A program made the position numbers and the translations under genes. 64,000 nt of DNA, taken from positions 616,308 to 680,307 of the forward strand of contig MKVW01000001.1 in assembly GCA_001898965.1 (NCBI GenBank), read 5' to 3'. Shown piece by piece: positions 28,039 to 36,516 of the stretch. The stretch's first letter is position 1. Each line of letters opens with the position of its first letter. A model generated the notes under the pieces. It worked only from the letters and a program-made list of their open reading frames with translations, was not told the DNA's origin and made no database searches. The stretch is from Rhizobiales bacterium 62-17 (lineage in GTDB: Bacteria; Pseudomonadota; Alphaproteobacteria; Rhizobiales; Beijerinckiaceae).

Positions 28039-29478
28039 ATGCCGGCTCAAGCCATGGCGTCGGAGAGCGCAGCGACGGCAATCGGCGGTGATCAGACGGC
28101 AAGTCTCGATCGATCGCCGGAAGCGGCGCGGCTGATCGCGCGGTTTGAGCATATTCCATTCTCCGCATGGCACCGGCGTGCGCGTATTGTCATGGGCTCG
28201 GCAACCTTTCTCGATGCTTTCGATGCGCTGTCGCTGGCCTTTGCCATGCCGATCCTGGTCGGGCTTTGGCATCTCACGCCCGTCAACGTCGGTTGGCTGA
28301 TCGGCGCGAGTTACATCGGCCAACTCGTCGGCGCGCTCTTCTTCAGCCGGTTGGCGGAAAGTCGCGGCCGCATTCCAAGCGCGGGGATTGCTACCGCGAT
28401 CATGTCGGTGATGGGCATCGTCTGCATTTTTGCCGGCAGCCTTCAATGGCTATTCGTGTGCCGTCTGGTGCAGGGCATTGGCGTCGGTGGCGAAATGCCG
28501 GTGGCCGCTGCCTATATCAGCGAGCTGTCGCGGGCGCATGGCCGCGGACGCTTTTTCATCCTCTACGAGTTACTGTTTCCGATCGGTCTCATGGCCACGG
28601 GACAGATCGCGACCCTGCTGGTGCCGGCTTTCGGTTGGGAGACGCTTTTCCTGGTTGGGGCCGTACCCGGGCTGATCGTGACGGTGGCGCTGTGGCGTCT
28701 GCCGGAATCGCCCCGTTGGCTAATCAATCGTGGTCGCCTCGACGAGGCGCGCACAATCATCGAACAGGCGGAAGCCAGCGCCGCGCGCCGCTTCCCCACT
28801 TTCGAGCCGTTGAAAGGAGCTGCGGTCCCAGCTTCGGCTATGGCGCCCACGGGAGACATGGCCGAAACGCGCTGGCGTGAGCTGCTCTCGCCGGTCTATC
28901 GCGCGCGCACGCTCATCGCCTGGTTGCTTTGGGCGTCGGCTTTCTTCGTTGCCAATGGTCTCAACAACTGGATGCCGACGCTTTATCACACCGTCTACAG
29001 TCTGCCGCTGAGAGATGCGTTGCGCGCTGCCTCTCTCACCAATGTCGCGCAGGTCGCGGTGCTGCTGGTCTGCGCCTTCTGTATCGATCGGATCGGCCGG
29101 CGCAATTGGACGACGGGTTTTTTCATCCTCAGCACCGTGCTTTTGGTCGCTCTGGCCTTCAGCGGCGCCACGAGCGTCGCGGTGGTGATCGTGATGGCGA
29201 CTTTGGCTTATGGTGCGGTCGCCTCCAACAATGCCGTGCTCTATCTCTACACACCCGAAATCTATCCGACGCGCTTGCGCGCCATCGGCACGGGGCTTGC
29301 GACCTCATGGCTCCGCATCGCCTCCGCCGTCGCACCGACCTTGGTTGGCATGATCATGGCGCAAGGCGGTGTGCGCTGGGTGTTCGCCATGTTTGCGATC
29401 GTTGCGGCCATCGGCGCCGTCGCAGCGCTCGGCATGATCGAAACACGCGGACGGCGGTTGGAAGAGATCGCCCAATAA
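28039..29478 (+). CDS. MFS transporter, aromatic-acid/sugar-porter type
   Basis: A 479-residue inner-membrane carrier with 12 predicted helices. The ATG at 28039 follows GGGAG by 7 nt; one at 27997 is in frame. The N-terminal 50 residues are hydrophilic. Motif A copies are SRLAESRGRIPSA after helix 2 and CIDRIGRRNW after helix 8; WRLPESPRWLINRGRLDEA before the central loop and YTPEIYPTRLRAIGTG after helix 10 are typical of the sugar/aromatic-acid porter group. It is 92 bp after the monooxygenase gene on the same strand, which suggests import of that enzyme's substrate (nicotinate-like or aromatic acid). A strong hairpin follows. Confidence 0.85.
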   Translation: MPAQAMASESAATAIGGDQTASLDRSPEAARLIARFEHIPFSAWHRRARIVMGSATFLDAFDALSLAFAMPILVGLWHLTPVNVGWLIGASYIGQLVGALFFSRLAESRGRIPSAGIATAIMSVMGIVCIFAGSLQWLFVCRLVQGIGVGGEMPVAAAYISELSRAHGRGRFFILYELLFPIGLMATGQIATLLVPAFGWETLFLVGAVPGLIVTVALWRLPESPRWLINRGRLDEARTIIEQAEASAARRFPTFEPLKGAAVPASAMAPTGDMAETRWRELLSPVYRARTLIAWLLWASAFFVANGLNNWMPTLYHTVYSLPLRDALRAASLTNVAQVAVLLVCAFCIDRIGRRNWTTGFFILSTVLLVALAFSGATSVAVVIVMATLAYGAVASNNAVLYLYTPEIYPTRLRAIGTGLATSWLRIASAVAPTLVGMIMAQGGVRWVFAMFAIVAAIGAVAALGMIETRGRRLEEIAQ

Positions 29479-29506
29479 AAAAGCCCTCGCCGCTAGGCGA
29501 GGGCTT
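29475..29506 (-). terminator. Rho-independent terminator for the oxoamine synthase gene
   Basis: A perfect 11-bp stem AAGCCCTCGCC (29481-29491) / GGCGAGGGCTT (29496-29506) with loop GCTA. On the reverse strand it runs straight into six T. It sits 21 bp past the stop of the leftward gene at 29528. It also follows the MFS stop and may block rightward transcription, though without a T run. Confidence 0.88.
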
Positions 29507-29527
29507 GATGGGGTGGCTACCCGGCGA

Positions 29528-30835
29528 TCAACGAGCGCGGGCCGTGCCCGTGCTTGTTTCCGTTTCGGTGTCGACCAGACGCACCACATTCTTCGGTGTC
29601 GTAGCCGGGCCGTGCTTGGACGAGAACTGCGCCCGTTGGCGGGACGGATCCATCGCCGCCACGAGAGCTTCCAGAACGCCGTCGATCTGCGCTTTAGTGT
29701 GCGAGGCATTGAGGAAGAAGCGCAGCCGCGGCTTGTTCTTCGGCACGCCAATCTGGACGATCGGCGGCACGTAATAGCCGGCGCGCAGGAGGGCCCGACC
29801 GGCGATCATCGTCTTTTCCGACGTATCGAAGATGATCGGGATGACGCCTTCGGCGATCGCGTCGCCGATGTTGAGGCCAAGCGAACGGGCGCGTTCGGCA
29901 AAATAGCGGCTGTTCTCGCGCAGCTTGTCGATACGCCAGGGTTCCCGCGAGATGATGTCGAGGGCCTCGCGCACGGCGGCGGCGACCGACGGCGTCAGAC
30001 CGACGCTGTAGACGAAGCCGGGCAGGGTGAAGCGCAGCCAGTCGATGACGATCTGCTTGCCGCCGATGAAGCCGCCGCAGCTCACGAAAGCCTTGGACAT
30101 GGTGCCGACGACGATATCGACGTCGCTCATGTCGAGGCCGAAATGTTCGGTGATGCCGCGGCCGGTCTTGCCGAGCACGCCGATCGAGTGCGCCTCGTCG
30201 ATCATCAACCAGGTGTTGTAGCGGTTGCGCAGTTCAAGGAATTTCGGCAGGTCCGGCACGTCGCCGTCCATGCTGTAGAGGCCCTCGATCAGGATCAGGA
30301 CGCGGCGGAAGTGGCTGCGCTTCTCCTTGAGGATTTCCTCAAGCCGCTCCATGTCGTTGTGCGGGAATTCGACGATGGTGGCGCGCGACAGGCGCGTGCC
30401 CATGACCAGGCTGTTATGGGCCAGGTCGTCGACCAGGATAAGATCGCCCTTGGTCAGAAGATGACCGACGAGCGAAATATTGGTGCCGTAGCCGCTGACC
30501 ATGGCGATGGTGTCGTCGACACCGATGAAGGCCGCCAGATCATATTCAAGTGCCCGATGGCAGGTGCGCTCGCCGCCGACCAGACGCGAACCGCCGACGC
30601 CAACGCCGAATTCGTTGATCGCCTGGGTTGCCGCCTTGCGAATACGCTCATCCTCGGACAGGCCGAGATAGTCGTAATTGGCGAAAGTGGTCAGCTCGTC
30701 GCCACGCGAGCGGAAGTCCGACCGCAGCCGGTCCAGAGGGGCGAAATAGGGATGGTCGTATCCGATGACCGAAAATCCGGCCAGTTTCATGCGACGGCGG
30801 GCATATTCTTCCAGGTCGGAACTTACCGAATCCAT
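29528..30835 (-). CDS. Alpha-oxoamine synthase, serine palmitoyltransferase-like
   Basis: A 435-residue PLP enzyme of the AONS/SPT/KBL/ALAS group, started at the ATG at 30835. PLP lysine is Lys248 in VVGTMSKAFVSCGG; Asp213 and His216 lie in MIDEAHSIG; the acyl-substrate region reads GVGGSRLVGG; the ring-stacking His140 is in DDLAHNS. These enzymes condense an acyl thioester with an amino acid. A C-terminal tail of about 30 residues is Thr/Arg-rich and disordered. With a dedicated acyl carrier protein, ketosynthase, SDR and GNAT-like protein 4-8 kb away, serine palmitoyltransferase is the best reading. A biotin-type (AONS) role cannot be ruled out by eye. Confidence 0.8.
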   Translation of the reverse strand: MDSVSSDLEEYARRRMKLAGFSVIGYDHPYFAPLDRLRSDFRSRGDELTTFANYDYLGLSEDERIRKAATQAINEFGVGVGGSRLVGGERTCHRALEYDLAAFIGVDDTIAMVSGYGTNISLVGHLLTKGDLILVDDLAHNSLVMGTRLSRATIVEFPHNDMERLEEILKEKRSHFRRVLILIEGLYSMDGDVPDLPKFLELRNRYNTWLMIDEAHSIGVLGKTGRGITEHFGLDMSDVDIVVGTMSKAFVSCGGFIGGKQIVIDWLRFTLPGFVYSVGLTPSVAAAVREALDIISREPWRIDKLRENSRYFAERARSLGLNIGDAIAEGVIPIIFDTSEKTMIAGRALLRAGYYVPPIVQIGVPKNKPRLRFFLNASHTKAQIDGVLEALVAAMDPSRQRAQFSSKHGPATTPKNVVRLVDTETETSTGTARAR

Positions 30836-31296
30836 ATAGGGGTCTCTAGTTCGAGGCAGGATCAGCACGCATAGAAACGAAAGCGAACCGAAATGCGGCT
30901 AATTCTCAAAACGCTGATCGACTTAAACGTAACTCCCGTATGTCGTCTACCGGACAACTTCCACGGTTGAAATTGTCTCGACGCATGCTTCCGGGGATGT
31001 CGTGCCAAAGGTCAGGATGAGCCTCAAAAGCGGATGCAAGTCCAAGTCAATCGATATAATCAGATTATTGGTCCATCTTATTGATAAATAATAAATTATT
31101 CAAGAGTGACGGATCTTCTTTCGGGCAGTGGGCTGCTATGACGATACGTTTGCGCCACCAATATCCGGACACGAAACCGCGTCCGGCTGATGCGTCTCAA
31201 CTTTTCTATAATCCGGTTGGGATCCGTGAACCTCGACGGTTCACGGCCGCCTGCGGGCCGACTCAGTGGCACTAACTGTATCGTTTGACGATATAA
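30836..31296. other. Intergenic region with a 9-bp inverted repeat
   Basis: 461 bp without a credible gene. The left part should hold the promoter of the leftward oxoamine synthase. The middle (about 31050-31105) is strongly AT-rich. A perfect hairpin CCGTGAACC-TCGAC-GGTTCACGG spans 31224-31246, 51 bp past the stop of the leftward binding-protein gene; with no T run it may be a factor-dependent stop or an operator. TATCGT-TTG-ACGATA lies at 31279-31293. Confidence 0.5.
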
Positions 31297-32298
31297 TTAG
31301 GAGACGAACTGGTTCGTATAGAGCGTCTCCGGCTCGCCCGGATCGCCGATATTATTGGTCCGCAGGGCATCGACGCCGCTCTTCCAGAGCTTCGGCACGT
31401 TGCGCAGCAGGTTCTCCCGGCCCTCCGAGAGCCAGAGCCGGTCCGCCGTTACCTTTTCCACCGCCACCAGGGCGTCGACGTCGCGGATGCCGGGAATTTC
31501 GAAATCCTTGGCCGCCCGTTCGAAGATCGGCCGCAATGGCTGGGTCATGATCTCGTCCACCGAGGCGCGCATGGCGGTCATCGCCCGTTTGAGGACGTCG
31601 GGCCGCGCCTCGACGATCTGGCGGGTGCTGATGTAGCACTGGCCCGGCATCGGCGCGTAGCGGTCCGTCGACCAGGCCAGCACGTCTTCCTTCATCCGCT
31701 CCAGCGCCACGACCACCTGGATCGAGGCGATGAAGCAGTCGATACGGCCCTGCTTGATGAGCTGCAGGGCGCCCGGGCTGTTGCCCGAGACCTCGCGCTT
31801 GACGTCATCCTTCTTCAAACCGGCCTTCGCCAGGATGAGATCGAGAAACACGTCGGTCGTACCGGAGACAGAGACGATGCCGACGGTCTTGCCCTTCAAA
31901 TCCTCGGCCTTTTCGATCGGCTTTGATTTGAGGCTGATCATGTGGAAGGTCGAACCCTGATACATGGTAGCGATCGAGACCAGCGGCACTTTCGTGGTCG
32001 CGATGGCGCGCATGACATCGATGCCGGAAGCACGGATGAAGTCGACCTGTCGGGTGATGAGCTGCTGGATCGGTTGCGCCGTGCCCTGTCCGCCGAGCAA
32101 TTTGGCGTCGAGGCCTTGTGCGGCGAAATGACCGCCCGAAACCCCATTCATCAGCTCGATGAAATCGGGAATGAAACCGAACGGCGTCATGATGGTGAGA
32201 GATTCACGTGCTTGACCGCGCACTATGGCCGGAAAACCGGTCACGGCGGTGGCCGCGAGCGCAGCGGAAGCCTGGATCAATTGGCGACGATTGGTCAT
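31297..32298 (-). CDS. NMT1/THI5-like solute-binding protein with twin-arginine signal, orphan
   Basis: A 333-residue binding protein. The ATG at 32298 follows GGAGATCAG. The leader MTNRRQLIQASAALAATAVTG has an RR pair and a modest hydrophobic core, so it may use the Tat route. Body marks: LTIMTPFGFIPDFIELMNGVSGGHFAAQGLD, LKGKTVGIVSVSGTTDVFLDLILAKAGL and ALQLIKQGRIDCFIASIQ. No permease or ATPase adjoins it. It is divergent from a FAD monooxygenase at 32400, with a perfect 20-bp palindrome between them, so both are probably under one regulator. The ligand is probably the monooxygenase substrate or its precursor, by context only. Confidence 0.85.
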   Translation of the reverse strand: MTNRRQLIQASAALAATAVTGFPAIVRGQARESLTIMTPFGFIPDFIELMNGVSGGHFAAQGLDAKLLGGQGTAQPIQQLITRQVDFIRASGIDVMRAIATTKVPLVSIATMYQGSTFHMISLKSKPIEKAEDLKGKTVGIVSVSGTTDVFLDLILAKAGLKKDDVKREVSGNSPGALQLIKQGRIDCFIASIQVVVALERMKEDVLAWSTDRYAPMPGQCYISTRQIVEARPDVLKRAMTAMRASVDEIMTQPLRPIFERAAKDFEIPGIRDVDALVAVEKVTADRLWLSEGRENLLRNVPKLWKSGVDALRTNNIGDPGEPETLYTNQFVS

Positions 32299-32351
32299 CT
32301 GATCTCCGGTGTGAATTCGCCGGCAATGGCGCTTTGACGTCCCGGGGCAAG

Positions 32352-32371
32352 TTGTCCTAATCATAGGACAA
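32352..32371. promoter_or_regulatory. Candidate operator, 20-bp palindrome
   Basis: TTGTCCTA-ATCA-TAGGACAA: 8-bp perfect arms around a 4-nt centre. It is placed 53 bp before the start of the leftward binding-protein gene and 28 bp before the GTG of the rightward monooxygenase. The form and position suit a dimeric regulator of the MarR or GntR type. A MarR gene lies at 42117 and a TetR gene at 39554, but no direct link is shown. Confidence 0.65.
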
Positions 32372-32399
32372 GGTCAATCGCCAGGAGCCGGTTCAAGTC

Positions 32400-33599
32400 G
32401 TGGAAGTTGATTGCGAAGTCATTGTCGTGGGAGGCGGACCGGTCGGATTGTGTACGGCGCTGCTGCTTGCCCGTTCCGGCATCACCGTGCGGGTTTTCGA
32501 GGCAGAAGGGCAGATCAATCAAGATCTGCGGGCTTCGACGTTTCATCCGCCAACCTTGGATATGCTCGAACAGCTCGACGTCTCGAAAGAGCTTCTTGCG
32601 CAGGGCTTGATTTGTCCTGATTGGCAGATCCGCCTGCATCCGACAGGCGAACGGGCGGTCTTCGATCTGTCGGTTCTGGCGCCTTACACGGGCCATCCTT
32701 ATCGCCTGCAAGTTGAGCAGTGGAAACTGTCGCAGATATTGCTGGCAAAGCTGCTGGCGGAGCCGAAGGCGAAAATTGAATTCGGCGCGCGTGTCGAAAA
32801 TGTCGTTGATAACGGCGATCATGTCGCGGTGCAGGTGATCACGGACAAGGGCAGCGAAGATTTCCGCGCTCGCTTCGCGATTGGTGCCGACGGCTCACGC
32901 AGCCTTGTCCGCCGAACTTTGGGCTTGAGTTTCGAGGGTGAAACCTATCCCGAGATTACTCTACTCGTGACGACCCAGTTTCCGTTCGAGGATCATCTCG
33001 AAGGCCTGTCCAACGTCAGCTATTGCTGGAAGAAGGATGGCAATTTCAGTCTGCTGAAAGTGCCCGGCCGTTGGCGCGTTTCCATCTATCCGCGTGAAGA
33101 TCTGCCGATCGAGGAACAGCTCGGCGACAGACTCCTGCGCCAAAGCATGGATGACATTCTGCCGCGTGGCGATGCCTGGGAATTGGGCGAGAAACGCGAT
33201 TATCGCGTCCATCAGCGCATCGTGCCGCGCTATTTCGGCGGCCGGTTGGCGCTTGCTGGCGATGCGGCCCATCTCAATTCTCCGTCGGGCGGCATGGGCT
33301 TGAACGGTGGCCTGCACGATGCGTTCGAACTGGTGCAGGCCTTGAAGGATATGCTCCACAAAGGTGCGCCACTCGATCGGCTCGATCTCTACGATCGTCG
33401 CCGTCGGCCGATCGCCCGAGATCAGATTCTGGCTCAGGCCGATCGCAACCGCGCCCGCATGCGCGAGAAGGATCAGGATCGGCGTCTCGAAATGCTGCAC
33501 GGCCTGCAGAAGATCGTCGCCGATCGCGAACAGCTCCTCGATTATCTTCTTAAGTCGTCGATGATCGATAGCCTGCGCCAATCAGCGGCCATCAATTGA
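32400..33599 (+). CDS. FAD-dependent aromatic-ring monooxygenase
   Basis: A 399-residue class A flavin monooxygenase of the phenol hydroxylase/PHBH-like group: FAD motif IVVGGGPVGLCTALLLARSG, the ASTFHPPTLDMLEQL block, GADGSRSLVRRTLGL, and GDAAHLNSPSGGMGLNGGLHDA near residue 285. The start is GTG at 32400 with AGGAG about 11 nt upstream, a rather long spacing. It would hydroxylate a phenolic or heteroaromatic acid with NAD(P)H and O2. The maleate-isomerase-like gene follows 16 bp later on the same strand, so the two are probably co-transcribed. The specific substrate is unknown. Confidence 0.88.
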   Translation: MEVDCEVIVVGGGPVGLCTALLLARSGITVRVFEAEGQINQDLRASTFHPPTLDMLEQLDVSKELLAQGLICPDWQIRLHPTGERAVFDLSVLAPYTGHPYRLQVEQWKLSQILLAKLLAEPKAKIEFGARVENVVDNGDHVAVQVITDKGSEDFRARFAIGADGSRSLVRRTLGLSFEGETYPEITLLVTTQFPFEDHLEGLSNVSYCWKKDGNFSLLKVPGRWRVSIYPREDLPIEEQLGDRLLRQSMDDILPRGDAWELGEKRDYRVHQRIVPRYFGGRLALAGDAAHLNSPSGGMGLNGGLHDAFELVQALKDMLHKGAPLDRLDLYDRRRRPIARDQILAQADRNRARMREKDQDRRLEMLHGLQKIVADREQLLDYLLKSSMIDSLRQSAAIN

Positions 33600-33615
33600 A
33601 TATCCGGAGCGAGGC

Positions 33616-34389
33616 ATGAGCGTTGAATATGGTCCCAAGGGCGTCGTTGGCGTGCTGACGCCGCAGGCCAACACCACGGTGGAGCCGGAATATGCGATCC
33701 TGACCCCGCCGGGCTATGCCTTTCTCAATGCTCGTCTGCTGAGCCCGCAAAAGACGATCGAGGAACGGCTCGTCGACTATTTCAACACCGTGCAGAATTA
33801 TACGAACCAATTCGCCAATGCGCCGATCGGCGCGCTGGCCGTTGCCACGACCGGCATGTCCTATCTGGTCGGCAAGGAAGCGGAGGATAAGAAGCTCGGC
33901 GAGATGTCGGCGAAACTCGGCATTCCGGTGATGACCGCGGCGACTTCCGTCTGCATGGCGCTCGATGCCTTGGGCGCCAAGCGCATCGGTCTGATCTCGC
34001 CTTATGATGGCAATCTCGATGCGGCGTCGACGCCCTATTGGGAATCGCGTGGCTATACGGTGGCCGCCAAAACCAAAGCGTCCCAGGCCGCCGCGGGCGA
34101 GAACTTCCATCCGATCTACAGCCTGCCGTCGGGCGCGGCACAACAGGCACTTGATGCCATTGCCGATGAAAAGCTCGACGCCATCGTCATGCTGGGCACC
34201 GGCATGCCGACGCTGGGCCCCATCGCGCGCACGCCGTTTCTCGGCCGCACGCCGGTGCTCTCCTGCATGTTCGCGCTGATCTGGGCCAATATGGTCGCGC
34301 TCGATGGCCGCAAGCCGTCCGGCGACGATTTGCTCAAGTGGCTGAACGGCACATGGTGGCGCGAACGGATGAACGCGCCGGCGATCTAA
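33616..34389 (+). CDS. Maleate isomerase / arylmalonate decarboxylase-family protein
   Basis: A 257-residue protein of the Asp/Glu racemase superfamily: GVVGVLTPQANTTVEPEYAILTP at the N-terminus, VATTGMSYLVG near residue 77 where the first catalytic Cys is usual, TAATSVCMALDALGAKRIGLISPY in the middle and MLGTGMPTLGPIA near 195. In maleate isomerase two cysteines act; here the first site reads TTGMS and the second GTGMP, so the usual catalytic Cys may be absent at both. Function could therefore differ. Maleate isomerase (NicE) is the last step of aerobic nicotinate breakdown. It lies 16 bp after a FAD monooxygenase and overlaps the convergent leuD-like gene by 4 bp. Confidence 0.75.
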   Translation: MSVEYGPKGVVGVLTPQANTTVEPEYAILTPPGYAFLNARLLSPQKTIEERLVDYFNTVQNYTNQFANAPIGALAVATTGMSYLVGKEAEDKKLGEMSAKLGIPVMTAATSVCMALDALGAKRIGLISPYDGNLDAASTPYWESRGYTVAAKTKASQAAAGENFHPIYSLPSGAAQQALDAIADEKLDAIVMLGTGMPTLGPIARTPFLGRTPVLSCMFALIWANMVALDGRKPSGDDLLKWLNGTWWRERMNAPAI

Positions 34390-35006
34390 TCCTGCTTCGC
34401 CGGCTGCGCCCACGGTCGTGTTTGGCTGTCGGCGGCATTGAATGCCTTGATCTGTGCCGCATAGGAACGGGTCATGTCGACATCGTCCCAGCCGTTGAGC
34501 AATTGCTTCTTCCAGTCGGCGCGGATGGCGAAATCGAAGACGCGATTGCCGGCGACGATCTGCTGGCGTTCGAGATCGACGCGGATGCCGCGTCCTTCGA
34601 CCACGCTCGGCTCGTTCAACAGCATCTCGATGTCGGCTTCGCTCAACACGGCTGGCAGCAGACCGTTCTTGATCGAATTAGCGGCGAAGATGTCGCCGAA
34701 GCTTGGCGCGATGACGCAAGTGATGCCCTGATCCACCAGCACATAAACGCCGGCCTCGCGCGAGGAACCGCAGCCGAAATTTTTGCGCGCAACGACAATG
34801 CCGCAGGTGGCGTAGCGCGGGTCGTTGAGTGGGAAGTCGTCCCGCAGCTGGCCGTCGCCATCGCGGCGCAAATCATGAAACAGAAACTGGCCGTAGCCCT
34901 TTGAGCGCGGCGTCTGCATGAAGCGCGCCGGGATCAATTGATCCGTATCGACGTTGGTGAGGCCGAGCGGACAGGCCGTGGCGTCGAGCGTCGTGAACGG
35001 CTTCAT
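34386..35006 (-). CDS. leuD: 3-isopropylmalate dehydratase-type small subunit
   Basis: A 206-residue swivel-domain subunit: TNVDTDQLIPARFM at the N-terminus, ARKNFGCGSSREAGV (substrate loop) near residue 75, and IKNGLLPAVLSEADIE. It joins the LeuC-type subunit, whose gene overlaps its start by 4 bp, to form a hydro-lyase. In leucine synthesis the pair isomerises 2- to 3-isopropylmalate, but related pairs hydrate maleate, citraconate or dimethylmaleate. No leuA or leuB lies in the window, and the neighbours are catabolic. The subunit type is sure; the leucine role is not. Confidence 0.85.
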   Translation of the reverse strand: MKPFTTLDATACPLGLTNVDTDQLIPARFMQTPRSKGYGQFLFHDLRRDGDGQLRDDFPLNDPRYATCGIVVARKNFGCGSSREAGVYVLVDQGITCVIAPSFGDIFAANSIKNGLLPAVLSEADIEMLLNEPSVVEGRGIRVDLERQQIVAGNRVFDFAIRADWKKQLLNGWDDVDMTRSYAAQIKAFNAADSQTRPWAQPAKQD

Positions 35007-36415
35007 GGCTGGCGCCCCTCCGTCAGCAGTCTTGGATCGGTGAGATGGCCAGTCACGGCGGCCGCCGCCACCATGGCGGGCGACATCAGGTGGGTGCGGC
35101 TGCCCTTGCCCTGGCGGCCTTTGAAATTGCGGTTGGTGGTGGAAGCGCAGCGCTCGCCCGCCGGCACCACGTCGCCGTTCATGCCAACGCACATGGAACA
35201 GCCGGGGCCAGCCCATTCGAGACCGGCGGCGGTGAAAATGCGATCGAGCCCTTCTTCCTCGGCCTGCCGCTTGACCGTGCCCGAACCCGGCGAGACGAGA
35301 CCAGGCACGATGGCATGACGACCGGCGAGAACAGCGGCAGCGGCGCGCAAATCCTCGATCCGGCTGTTGGTGCAGGAGCCGATGAAAACCCGATCGATCG
35401 GAATGTCCGTCAATGCCATGCCAGGTTTCAGATCCATATAGGCAAGAGCGTCGCGCAGCGCTTCTGCTTTGGTCGGATCGGCTTCCGAAGCCGGATCGGG
35501 AATGTGCGCTGTGATTGCGGCGGCATGTTCCGGGCTCGTGCCCCAGGTGGCTGTCGGTGCGATGTCTTTTGCATCGAGCACGATCTCGCGATCGAAGACC
35601 GCTTCGTCGTCGCTGGCAAGCTGACGCCAGTCGGCGACGGCTGCATCAAAAGCATCCCCTTGCGGCGCATAGGAGCGGCCGCGCAGCCACGCGAAGGTGG
35701 TCTCATCAGGCGCGATCAGACCCAGGCGCGAGCCGGATTCAATCGACATGTTGCACAGGGTCAGCCGGCCTTCGACCGACAAGCCGCGCACGGCGCTACC
35801 GGCATATTCGATGGCACAACCCTGCGCATAGCCGGTACCGATGCGCGAGATGATCGACAGCGCCATGTCCTTCGCCGAAAGACCCGGTGCCAGCGTGCCG
35901 TCGATCCGCAACCGCATGCGTTTCGGGCGCGATTGCCAGATCGTCTGGGTCATCAGCACATGCGCCACTTCCGACGCGCCGATGCCAAAGGCGTAAGCGC
36001 CAAGCGCCCCGTGGGTGGAGGTGTGGCTGTCGCCGCAAACGATCAGCAGGCCGGGCAGGGTGATGCCGAGCTCCGGCGCCACCACATGAGCGATGCCTTG
36101 CCGGGCATGGCCCTCGCCGAAGCAGGTGATGCCGTGTTGCGCTGCATTCTCCTGCAGCTGCCGGATCATCCGCCGCGTATCGTCAGGCTGCACGGCGCCG
36201 GTGCGCGTCGGCACGTAATGGTCGGCCATGCCAAATGTCAGGTCCGGCCGGGCCACCTGCGCGCCGCGCGCTTTCGTATAGGCGAAACCGTGATGGGAAC
36301 CCTCGTGGACGAAGTGGCGATCGACCCAGAGCAGGCAGTCGCCGTCGTCGCGCTGGACGATGGTGTGGGCATCCCAGATTTTGTCGATAATGGTGCGGGG
36401 CGCGCGGCTCTTCAT
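35003..36415 (-). CDS. leuC: 3-isopropylmalate dehydratase-type large subunit
   Basis: A 470-residue aconitase-family protein of normal length. The ATG at 36415 is preceded by GGGAG. Fe-S ligands are Cys in FIGSCTNSRIEDL and the CxxC of GPGCSMCVGMN. CGDSHTSTHGALGAYAFGIG and the start APRTIIDKIWDAHTI are typical of LeuC. It is divergent from the isochorismatase-fold gene at 36517 (101 bp between). Genomic setting beside maleate-isomerase-like and ring-cleavage genes makes a maleate or methylmaleate hydratase role worth testing; true isopropylmalate isomerase is the default. Confidence 0.88.
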   Translation of the reverse strand: MKSRAPRTIIDKIWDAHTIVQRDDGDCLLWVDRHFVHEGSHHGFAYTKARGAQVARPDLTFGMADHYVPTRTGAVQPDDTRRMIRQLQENAAQHGITCFGEGHARQGIAHVVAPELGITLPGLLIVCGDSHTSTHGALGAYAFGIGASEVAHVLMTQTIWQSRPKRMRLRIDGTLAPGLSAKDMALSIISRIGTGYAQGCAIEYAGSAVRGLSVEGRLTLCNMSIESGSRLGLIAPDETTFAWLRGRSYAPQGDAFDAAVADWRQLASDDEAVFDREIVLDAKDIAPTATWGTSPEHAAAITAHIPDPASEADPTKAEALRDALAYMDLKPGMALTDIPIDRVFIGSCTNSRIEDLRAAAAVLAGRHAIVPGLVSPGSGTVKRQAEEEGLDRIFTAAGLEWAGPGCSMCVGMNGDVVPAGERCASTTNRNFKGRQGKGSRTHLMSPAMVAAAAVTGHLTDPRLLTEGRQP

Positions 36416-36516
36416 GGGGGCTCCCTTAGCACGACATGGAGGACGCGGAAACGCGCTTCGCGCTAAGCTGTCAACGACTCGAACTGTTAATTTAGGTACT
36501 CCAAGGCGGATATTCC

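Noticed and set aside
31081..31275. A 64-codon forward ORF in the 30.8-31.3 kb gap
   Set aside because: Composition looks non-coding, it contains the 9-bp inverted repeat, and there is no ribosome site.
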